From positions 67,708,453-67,772,452 of the forward strand of contig CM049311.1 in assembly GCA_026874595.1 (NCBI GenBank): a stretch of DNA of 64,000 nucleotides, read 5' to 3'. The stretch's first letter is position 1. Every line of letters starts with the position of its first letter. The notes below the pieces were generated by a model, which was given only the letters and a program-made list of their open reading frames with translations, had not been told where the DNA came from and did no database searches. A program made the position numbers and the translations under genes. Source of the DNA: Sipunculus nudus. Lineage: Eukaryota > Annelida > Sipuncula > Golfingiida > Sipunculidae. Shown piece after piece: positions 54,945 through 64,000 of this stretch.

Positions 54945-55654
54945 CCTGTATATTACCATCGGTATCGATAAAACGCTGTTACAATGAAGAATGATGGCGG
55001 ATTTCTAATTATTTTTAATCCTATTTTTTTTTTCAGGACACCCCTTTCAGTCAAGAGTAACTGATCTGCCACACAGCCCGATTGGAAAATGCAGTTTATA
55101 CAATCTTATTAAGTTTAATACCAATGCCATTTAAAAAATCATAGTGCGGTTCGAGAAGAACAGGATTAAAGGAGAAATACAATGTAACACAAGACACAAG
55201 ACATACAAAATAACATAAAGGCAATGGGGTGGGGGGTCAAGTGATTTTTTTATCATTTTAGATCGACGTTTAATCTGGAGAAATTTCTTGAGAGTCAAAC
55301 ATTGTGTTTCTCAATATAATAATTTATAAAATCTTCAAATAGACGGTCCAAGGTTTGAGTAATATAGTTAATTGACACGGTCATTGCCAGTGCCATTTTG
55401 TCGGACTTGGGTAATACGTTTGTTATCCTGCATATTCAAATACTAGATAATATTAAACTACCAAAACATGATTAACAAGTAAAGTTGATTATACAATATT
55501 ATCCTGTCCATGAATGTGTCTGTTTTTCTGTTTAGCTAAAATTGAAGTACCTTTATTCAAAGGATATACTATTTTTCGATGATATCTGTTATAGATAAAT
55601 GTAATATTTGTCGCAAATAAAATATGTGTTAATCCTTGCAATATTTTCTTCCCT

Positions 55655-58109
55655 GATACTGCGACAATCATGACACATTTGAAGACTTCCATAGCTTGAC
55701 ATGGGTGACCGTCGTTCATACTTTCTTGTTCCAGAGCAAACATCATATCATCAAGTAAAGCTTCTTTCATTTCCTAAGGCACCAGATCCAGTCTAGGATT
55801 TGTAAGTTTCAATACAGCTGCAGTGGAAATCCGTTCATGTACATCCAATTTACACTTCATCAAATATTATCAATATTAAATCGGACTAATCCATAAATAT
55901 TTGAAGTGTGTTTAGAAGTTAAGACAAGAAATTTGCTGCTTGGGCACATTTAGCATGTTGTTATTTATACTAAATGGTAATATGGGTATTTTTTTAAAAC
56001 AATATTTATTTTATATAAAAATCCATCTGTTTATGTAAATTTAACAAAACAAAAGTTTAGTATACCTCTGGTCATTAGGAACTCATGAAAGAGCCCTTCG
56101 GAATCCATGCCGTCAAATCCATGCCTCAGGACCAATTCCTTGAAAAACATTATTTTTTGTCAGCCACTCCATACCATACAAAACGTATTCAGGTAATACA
56201 TCCTGAAATTTCAAGCATAATCTATACAGAATATGGTTAATTTACTAACAATGGATGACAGTGATAATCAAACGAATAGTATAATCATCTGCATGTGAGA
56301 CGTAAGTCAATATTGGCAATAATTGCTGAGAGCTGTCATTCCGTTACCTCAACGCCTATCCACTTCTTCAAACGAGGGCTTCCAGTTATCGTTTTAATAA
56401 TAGCAGCCATGTAACGGTAGGGTTGATAAAATAAAGGGAACAGTTTCATGGCCCTTCCACCTGCTTTAAGGAGCCAGATGATGTTATTAAGAGCACATTC
56501 CATGTCAGGAACCCAATGAAGCGCGTAAAAGGAAGTGGCAAAGGAAAAGTAAGATTTGTACGTGGAGCTCTGTTGACGGTTACGATCCTGAAATAATAAT
56601 AATAATACTATACAGGAAGAAAGAGAGAGAGAGAGAAAGAGAGATAGAGGGAGACGTAATTTGTATGCACCAATCGAAACTGAGAGCCTATGCTTTTCTT
56701 GCGAGGCTGCAAAATAATTCCTCTATCCTTTTCATTATTCCACCTACGGAACTTCATATACATTTTTTTAAACACTAACATCTGCTTGTTTCAGAGTATT
56801 GTCTAATACTCATACTACAGCATTCAAACCTGGAATTTAATAACAACATATATAATCTCTGGGGGTGATAGTATTTATCAAACTAGAATTTGTAGCGTCG
56901 GAGACGCCCGGTGTCCTCGGGCAAGACATAGCCCCTTGTTCTGAAGCATATATTGACATTTTACAAGGTCATGATTACAAGTTCAACAGCATTTTAACTC
57001 GTCGAATAACGTATTTGAAACAAAATTTATATCCTTATAGATGAAATATTATGCAATATTTCAAACGTTATAGGGTTCATAAAAATTGTATAATTAAGCT
57101 AATTTGACCTTGAAGAACAATGTCAAGTTCGCTAGTTTTTAAACCTGTTCATAATTTTGGTAGAAAAATTGGTGTGCCTTATTTAATTCGTCCTACTTCA
57201 ACAGTAACTTGATTCACCAAAAAATGTACATTTTCTCACATAAGCCTTTAATACCAAGGTCAAGATCAGAAGTTTTCAAGCATTTATGAGATCTTAGTGG
57301 AAATAATGTTTTTATGTATTTTTGAGAAGACATGCAGTACATCGAAATAATGAGCTTCACCATTATCTTAGATTTCGGCAGATTTGACCTTGAAGATCAA
57401 AGTCAGTTGTCAGATGATTTTGTAAAGCATTAACCTTGACATTCATATTAAAGATCAACTTTCTATTCGACATCTTTCAATTTGATTTTCAGGAAAAAAA
57501 ACTTCCCATGGCCTTGTGCAATATTGGAAATAGTCAAGGTCAAGGTCACTCTCATAATAAGGTAATGGCCCAAATATAAACATTTTTTACACATACCTGT
57601 GCATTTGTAGAATGGAGTTATGCCACCAATCTCATGAAAGGTCATCAATCAACCGGTTTCTTGAACCATTCCAATAAAAGTTGAGAAAATTATGATTTGC
57701 GGCTTCATATTCCCATCCACATCTATGGACATGTCAAGTGAGATATACGTATAAAACTATATATACGTGAGATTTTTTTTAGTTCGTAAGAAACTATGCT
57801 AAAACAATAGTATCTCAGGCTTCCTGTTTGGGAATAGAACTAACTACCAACCTTGATATCCATTCGTTCAGCCATAATACGATAAGTCCCGTACTCCTGC
57901 TAAACTATTTTATCACTGGGTCGCTTACATCCACTGCGGTGAAATGGCAGTTAAACTTCTGCTGCAGATAAAAGCTTGTCTCTCCTGTTCCACGGCCGAT
58001 ATCAATCACGTGATCAACGAACTTTTTTGACATACCTGTCTATGGCGGATCTTCCGTGTTCCTCCTGATGTGTGTTTCCGGCAAGCTAAGCCGTTGGAGA
58101 ACGCTGCAT
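55655..58109 (-). pseudogene. Methyltransferase pseudogene, copy C (JHAMT-like)
   Basis: Exon-equivalents lie at about 57852-58109, 56348-56587, 56066-56202 and 55655-55817. Exon 1 has TAC changed to TAG at codon 8, a frameshift before the SAM motif (DIGRGTG, Cys to Arg) and further stops. Exon 2 is fully open over 80 codons, including SFYALHWVPDMECAL and KTITGSPRLKKW. Exon 3 is shortened by about 32 bp, which removes the segment equivalent to GIDPAMAKGVP and shifts the frame. Exon 4 has a stop at the PEE position (CCT TAG). Its 3' coding end diverges. The open exon 2 suggests the loss is fairly recent or that exon 2 survived by chance. Confidence 0.9.
56605..56770 (-). repeat. tRNA-SINE relic with (CT)n tail in intron 1, copy C
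   Basis: Same position and body as in copies A and B (GCGAGGCTGCA, CCTCTATCCTTTTCATTATTCCACCTACG on the plus strand), with a (GA)n/(CT)n tail at about 56617-56650. Confidence 0.5.
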
Positions 58110-59763
58110 GTCTCTGTAACTAATTGGACACAACACTGTTTAGACACGTTACACCAGTGCTGAAATTCCTTGTAATTTTTCTATGTATATTATATTCATT
58201 GTCAGGGAGACATTAGTATTATACGTGACATTATGTATGATTTCAATTTTTTAATTGCATGAAATGATAACTGGTTGCAGAAAGATCACAAATCAAGGTG
58301 GTGACGACGCCTTGTTGTTCATGGACAATTTAAACAATGGAAAAATAAAACAAGTGATTTTCAAGCTTTTACTATTGACTCTATCAAGGGTTAATTGAAT
58401 ATGGAGGGCCATCTAACAAATTTCCCGGCTTAAGAAAAACAAGCCAAGACTGACAATTGATTTGCAAAAAGAGAATCCAACTAATAGCATGTATGTTTTC
58501 TTATTTTCAAGAAGTGCCAAAATAAACGTGATATGATAATTTTTTTCTTATTTTACTTTAGTGCTATAATATTTGTATAACAATAACTAAATATAACTTG
58601 AGAAAATCTGCGTCACTTCATTTAATGGAACTTAATGGAATAAATGTTCTTTAATAAATGTATATTCAAAACATTGTTCAGTCAGTAAAAAAGTACAGGA
58701 AAAAGAACATTCATTACCATGCATTATTAAGATAACTCCTATATCCTGAACCTAAAAGTGACTACGAATAACACGGCGTCAAGACGTCTCTACATCTTAA
58801 GGATATTGGTATTAATATAAAGCCTGTTAATATTTATAGATTTTATTTAAAGCGATAAGAACCGAATGTGCTTCCATAAAGAAGCAACTTTCATTTACAC
58901 TCTCCCTATCACCAAAAAAACACACGATTCACTTTGGAAATATTTAAAGATTAACCATGTTTGACGCAGTGATCGGGAGAAAACTGGACAAATAAAAAAA
59001 AGGAGAAACAGCAGAAAAAAAGAGTAGAAAGAACATAAAACAAAACAAAAACCTTCCCATGGACCTGAAATAAATCATAATTAAGATAAACCATTTTTTG
59101 GGATATCTGGTGCTTTGAAGCAAAAAGATGCCTGAACAGATTCGATTGAAGCCAGAATAAATTAAATTGTCAAAATACTGAAAATAGGTAAAATTCAAAT
59201 TTGAGTTCTACCTTTTATGATTATGTCGTGATTTCGTGATATATATCAAGTATAAAACCTGTTATACTCTCCGATGTCGGTCTTGACATAGTACATACAG
59301 GTTGTACAAATGAAATACCAACAAATATGTAACAAATCAAAACCTTCTTGGTATCGTAATAATGAAGACAGTGCCAAATTTTTACCCATTTTACAATATT
59401 CTGGCCAAATTTTCCTCGATTGTTACATTATACAGTGATATTTGTGACGTTGACGCATATGTCTGTTTCTTTGGTTAGTTACTTCAGGATCGTATAATAG
59501 GCTAAAATATTGAAATACTCTTAACACATTAACATACACGTGAACAAGAGTCTGCCCAGCCACTGTAGTGAGATCCCGTTCACAGGCGAACATTTGACTG
59601 ATGACGAATGTGCACCATGGAAAAAACTGACCGGTGAGCTACAAACAAAATACAAATAAGAGCATGATACCTGTCTTATGTATCCTCCAGAATCGATGGC
59701 TCATGAACGGATCTCTAATGGAAGTCCCATGGCACATATAAAGTGTCCTAAATGTATACATAG

Positions 59764-59831
<68 letters not shown>
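59764..59831. repeat. (TA)n microsatellite
   Basis: About 33 TA units. Copies A (36793-36815) and B (51580-51602) have only a few TA steps at the same place, so this is a copy-specific expansion. Confidence 0.95.
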
Positions 59832-59837
<6 letters not shown>

Positions 59838-60062
59838 CCGTTCACCCAGAATTAAAAGGTTTACGTTCACATTAACTGGGAGAAGAATCTATGCTAGTTA
59901 GTATTCATTGAACATGGGACTGCTATGACATAATATATATGCATTAGATGTACCCATATATCCGTTCACCCAGAAATAAAAGGTTTACGCAAAATAGTTG
60001 TGCGGTGCGGTGTTTGCTAGAGTGGCATAATTTATTTCTCCTATATGCATGCATGTGTATAT

Positions 60063-61467
60063 TAGAGCCCTGTGCGGGCCAAAACCAGCCCCGCCGGCTG
60101 CGGGGGCCCGCAATCCCCCCCCCCCCCGGGCCGTCGCGAGCTGACTTTTTTTTCAGCATTTTGTGGGGCGGGGCGGGCCGAAAAAAATTCTCTGTGGGGC
60201 AGGGTGGGTGCGGGCTAAAATATGGGATATGCGGGGCTGGGCGGGTTACATGATAATTAAGTACGGGTTTCTGCGGGCCGAATGTATGGTTAAATAGTGA
60301 GAAGATGATCACATTTCTGCAGGTCTGTTTATGTTCTGAATTACTAAATAGTACTTGTGAAATATAAATTCCCTTAGTTTTGAACCAGAATTATCTAAGC
60401 AGAGACAGTTTTTCACAATACTGGAAATGTACCTGGGAATGGCGTTGTATAATTATAGACTGTCCAGCACTGTAGTCTATACTTTTTGCCTGTCTCTTTA
60501 TAATAGTCATTATGCCTGTCATGTTATAATAGTCACAGTATGTGTGCATCTGGCTCTGTCAACAGCTGGATATAGCTTTACATGACTGCAAAGACTGAGG
60601 TGTGTTAATCCTGGATGAGCAAGTGAGCACTGGTTAGTTTAGCGGACTGCATTAGCAAAGCAAAATAAGAGCATGCCATGGGGCTCATTTGATATTTATT
60701 CTTGTGAATTAACCATGATGTAGCTGATCATCGTTGGACAAGATTAAGCTCTTTGTCAAATAAAAGGTATGAAGTGTGGTGAGAAAGTATACTACCTGCT
60801 AACGATGAGTAGTGTAACTCTAGGCATAAAAAGTGATTGTTTATGCTAAGGTTTCATTTTATGTTTCCGAACAGCAGCATATGCATGGTAAATATATGTT
60901 TAAACTGCAATTATGCTGTAAGCTAAATACCTAAATATGTTGAATTTATAATTACCGTAAATATTTTAAGGAGACACAATGGCAATATTTGATTAGTATG
61001 TTCCAGTTACTGCAGTGATATTTCCAGTGATATGGCACTAAATAATTTTTCTTTGGGCAGTAGTCATTCTTAAAAATAAAAAAATGTATGGTAATTCTTA
61101 GACACTCGTCCTTACCTGTGAAAAAACTAAAATGTCCTACTATCAAAAACACATGAGAACGCTATCTACTCAGATGGTCATTCATTATGAATATGTGAAG
61201 ATAAGTAATACTTTTTTAGTTGTCTACCTTTTTGGTTGTCCCTTGTGTTTATTTGCGGGTTGAATGCGGGTTGACTTTTGGTTAAAATGCGGGTGAAGGT
61301 GGGTGCGGATGAAAGCTATATATACGGGGCGGGTGCGGGTCGATTTTTTATTGTTGCGGGGCGGTGCAGGGTGGGTCTTTACAACTGCGGGGCGGGGCAG
61401 TTGCGGGCTGAAGGTTTGATTTGCGGGGCGGGTGCGGGCTCTATATCCATGCCCGCGCAGCGCTTTA
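60063..61467. mobile_element. Non-autonomous hAT-like DNA transposon
   Basis: Left end TAGAGCCCTGTGCGGGC and right end (reverse-complemented) TAAAGCGCTGCGCGGGC match at 14 of 17. Flanking 8-mers are GTGTATAT (60055-60062) and GTATATAT (61468-61475), i.e. an imperfect 8-bp target duplication as made by hAT transposases. Both subterminal regions (60065-60260 and 61255-61455) are strongly GC-rich with GCGGG(C/T)/GCGGGGC repeats in inverted orientation, around an AT-rich interior. Paralogous copies A (near 36915) and B (near 51690) lack it. No transposase frame is present. Confidence 0.78.
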
Positions 61468-62340
61468 GTATATATAAGGATGCAAACATAATTCAATAAG
61501 AGTACTAAATTATTTCCGTTCACATTTACTGGGAGGATGAATCTATTCCCGTTGGTACTCATTGAATGTGGGATTGCTAAGAAAAATGCATAAGATATGC
61601 CTAAAATACAAATGATGTTTCAATGTTTCTACTTCTGAAGAATTTGGATTTATATTAAGGTCTCAAACTGTTTCCAAAGAATTTGTAAACATTGTTCCGT
61701 TTTTCCTTAATATAATCTAAAATGTTGCTCTAAGAATACTTCGAATGTATAATTTATGCAAGCTAAAATATTCTCTACAATGTGAAGAATAAAAGCTTTC
61801 TCAAACCTGGTTCAAATTTTAAAGACTAATATGAACTATTGTATTTATAAAGTTCACAATATATATTTTATTATGTGGTCATTTATGGTTCAAAATATTC
61901 CATTTAGACACATGAAGTTGTAAACCTATTTTCTGAATCATGTATTGTTTTCAATTTTTGCATATTTGTAATGAAAAGATTTTTATCTCTGAAAATTATA
62001 CAGTAACTTTACGTATGCAAAATTCAAACTGGAATATTCAATACATTTATAAAATTAAAACTTACAACTAAAAAAAATCTTGTCGATTTCTCGATGCCAA
62101 GAGGTCAATAATATAATTGGCCGTTTAATAACTCAGCTATATTCACACTGTCACGAAACTTTAAACATTTTTTTTTAATTATTTCACTGGTTAGCTGTGT
62201 CTTTGTTTGGTTGGATGTAGGGCGGGGTCGCCTATCAGGGTTATTTGACATGAGACAAGAGGGGAATGCTTTTTGGTCACAGAGGGCACGGCTTTGCCGT
62301 TGTAGTAGGGGCATTCTTTCCAGTCTACTTGTATTAAGGC

Positions 62341-62900
62341 TATAATTTCAGATACTGGTAATCAGTGAGTACTTCTAGCAATCACTGAGTCTCTGATATT
62401 TATGTAAGTGGAAATTTGTTTGAGCTATTTGTGCACACACTTTTAGACTGTTTAGTAACTGAACATACTTAAAATCAAGCACCTCAAAACGAGGCCCACA
62501 GGGCCCATCTATACAGTAGTTGAAAGCAAAGGGACCAGGTCATCAGAAACGGAAGCCTTATACTTTTATGTTTGGACCGTAACCAGTCGATCTCGAGTTT
62601 GCGGATATAGCTCATTATATCTTAATTAGGATTGCAAATATAACGATATATGAGTATTATCGAATATAAAGGAATTTTAGAAACTCATACTAGAGCCAAT
62701 TATATTGTGTATAGCCTAGATATAAGTTATTCATGAAATATAATTATTTCCATTCGGGAACAAAACGTTAAAATTTAAAATGCACGACTTCTGAATTTCA
62801 ACTGCACATTTTCCCTTAAGACGGAAAATAGTGGTCACCTGTAGGTTGATATATGATCTAAGATACTATGATACAGGTGCTCTTTAATTAAGTGAAACGG
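62341..62900. other. Unassigned sequence beyond duplication C
   Basis: No recognisable gene. A short GC dyad (GAGGCCCACAGGGCCC) lies near 62490. Confidence 0.45.
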
Positions 62901-63580
62901 GCGTAACTCCTGTTTTGGAGCTCGTGTCTGGCCGCGTGTTGCATTCTTTGTTTGATCCGTACTGGTTGAACTCTCGTTGTCATCTGAGCCTTGGGTTTTC
63001 ACGCCTGGCCGGGGTCATGTGATGAGCCTGGTGTGTGGAGATACACAGCGATGTTTTTCTAGAGAATTCCTGAAACGTGTGTTGCGCAAGATCCTATAGA
63101 CTGTTCGAGAAGTGGAAAATTTTCGGCTTGAGGTGTTAAGGTATATAAGGGGGCTGTGTTTAAGCAACAGGCAAACAGCAGAGTAGATTCCAGCGGACGC
63201 AGAAGCGTGTGTCAGGACCTTATCCGACGAATGCGGCAATTATAGATTTTCAAAGACTTTCTCCTGGATTTTATGCATTTGGACTTCAGTTTACCTTCTG
63301 GGTTGTTGCAAGAACTTTCCACTGGACTGTCATTCTCCGAGAATGGACTTATCGGACTTAAAGTTGTGATGGTGTTGGTGTCCAGGTACTGTGCACATAA
63401 TTTTTTGTGAAATTGTATTGACTTGTTGCTATACCGCTGTTGTACTGTATAATTGTATTGATTTAGTGTATTGTATTGTTAGGGTTGTCTTAAGAATAAA
63501 TTATAGTTATTTGTTAACAAAGAAACCACTGACGTCTTTATTCATTCCCCTAGACATTTCACGCTGCCTAGTGTTACATG
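62901..63580 (+). promoter_or_regulatory. LTR-like or promoter-like block with TATA box and poly(A) signal
   Basis: GC-richer sequence contains a strong TATA box (GGTATATAAGGGGG, about 63139-63152) followed by about 350 bp, then AATAAA (about 63496) and an end of the form CCTAGTGTTACA (63579). TATA, then a transcribed part, then a polyadenylation signal and a ...ACA end is the layout of a solo LTR, with a possible start TGTGATGAGCC near 63016. Target-site duplication was not found, so an ordinary pol II promoter with a non-coding transcript is an alternative. Confidence 0.35.
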
Positions 63581-64000
63581 TTCTGATTTTTTATCTCCAT
63601 TACAAAATTTGTGTTCATCATGCATACGTGATCTGTTTATATAAGGTTCCGTAACAACTAATACTCAAATATGATATAAATGAGCCTGTACTGGTAAAAT
63701 TAATTTCCAGTAGTGGTTAAGCTTCTTTAAAATGCCAACCTTATATTTCTTTTGAAGCTAAAGATTAATCTGAAGTTGTCAATATGTATGACACGGCATG
63801 CTCCTAAGGGGGTTGTCCAGGACAAAATTTATGAAAATTTTACCCTGGTTTCATTCTCTATGATAATACAGATATTAGTATTCATACTCATTTGCTATTT
63901 TGATTATACCTGGCAAGCTGAATTACAAAAACGATCTAAATAAGATTACACATTTTATTCAGTAAGCAACCTACTTTAGAAATTTCATTCAGTGAGAGGT
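63581..64000. other. Unassigned AT-rich sequence at the window end
   Basis: No recognisable gene or repeat; short frames only. Confidence 0.45.

Larger units (their letters stand above)
54945..62340 (-). repeat. Tandem segmental duplication, copy C
   Basis: This is the right paralogous segment, collinear with A and B from CCATCGGTATCGATAAAACG...TACAATGAAGAATGATGG near 54955 up to the GTTGTAGTAGGGGCATTCTTTCCAGTCTAC block near 62300. It carries a methyltransferase pseudogene. It has uniquely gained a (TA)n expansion at 59764-59830 and the hAT-like element at 60063-61467. Confidence 0.85.

Noticed and set aside
59944-61562. Pro/Arg- and Gly-rich frames of 101-122 codons
   Set aside because: They translate the GC-rich subterminal repeats of the hAT-like element on either strand.

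Overview
The window is AT-rich eukaryotic DNA. It holds GT-AG introns, dense interspersed and tandem repeats, tRNA-derived SINEs and several classes of degraded transposon, with long stretches of no coding potential. The repeat style (about 180-bp satellite blocks, GACGGACGG/GTCCGTCC-bearing dispersed repeats, Ty3/Gypsy and DIRS-like elements) and the gene families (juvenile-hormone-acid-methyltransferase-like and cytosolic-sulfotransferase-like) suggest a mollusc, most likely a bivalve. That placement is an inference. No bacterial-type operon, CRISPR array or rRNA is present.

Layout. 1-200: 5' flank of a methyltransferase copy lying off the left edge. 1.6-6.7 kb: a 180-bp satellite array, a dispersed element and ~330-bp degenerate repeats. 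10.28-12.48 kb: 5' part of an LTR retrotransposon (putative LTR, primer-binding site, intact gag, an A AAA AAC -1 frameshift site and a retropepsin ORF), cut off before reverse transcriptase. 15.1-17.2 kb: a large GA-rich/CT-rich inverted repeat. 18.3-19.8 kb: sulfotransferase pseudogene with two first-exon relics. 20-29 kb: MITE-like elements, a hairpin, and several direct and tandem repeats. 30.9-62.3 kb: a tandemly repeated segment of roughly 11-12 kb present three times. Each copy carries a four-exon class I SAM-dependent methyltransferase on the minus strand. The middle copy (43102-45758) has an uninterrupted 289-residue frame with all splice sites. The left (31861-34492) and right (55655-58109) copies are clear pseudogenes.

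Transposons punctuate the array. A degraded Gypsy integrase region, split by a (TA)n tract, lies between the first two copies. A ~4-kb DIRS-like tyrosine-recombinase retroelement sits about 0.85 kb upstream of the intact gene. A ~1.4-kb non-autonomous hAT-like element lies in the right copy. A sulfotransferase exon, a pogo-like end and a tRNA-SINE lie between the second and third copies. Paralogous segments provide empty sites for the DIRS and hAT insertions, so both can be placed after the duplication or in one lineage of it.

Functionally, the only gene here that looks expressible as a host enzyme is the 289-aa methyltransferase. The retrotransposon gag is also intact. Everything else supported is pseudogene, mobile element or repeat. 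Boundaries of repeats and degraded elements are approximate because they were read by eye.
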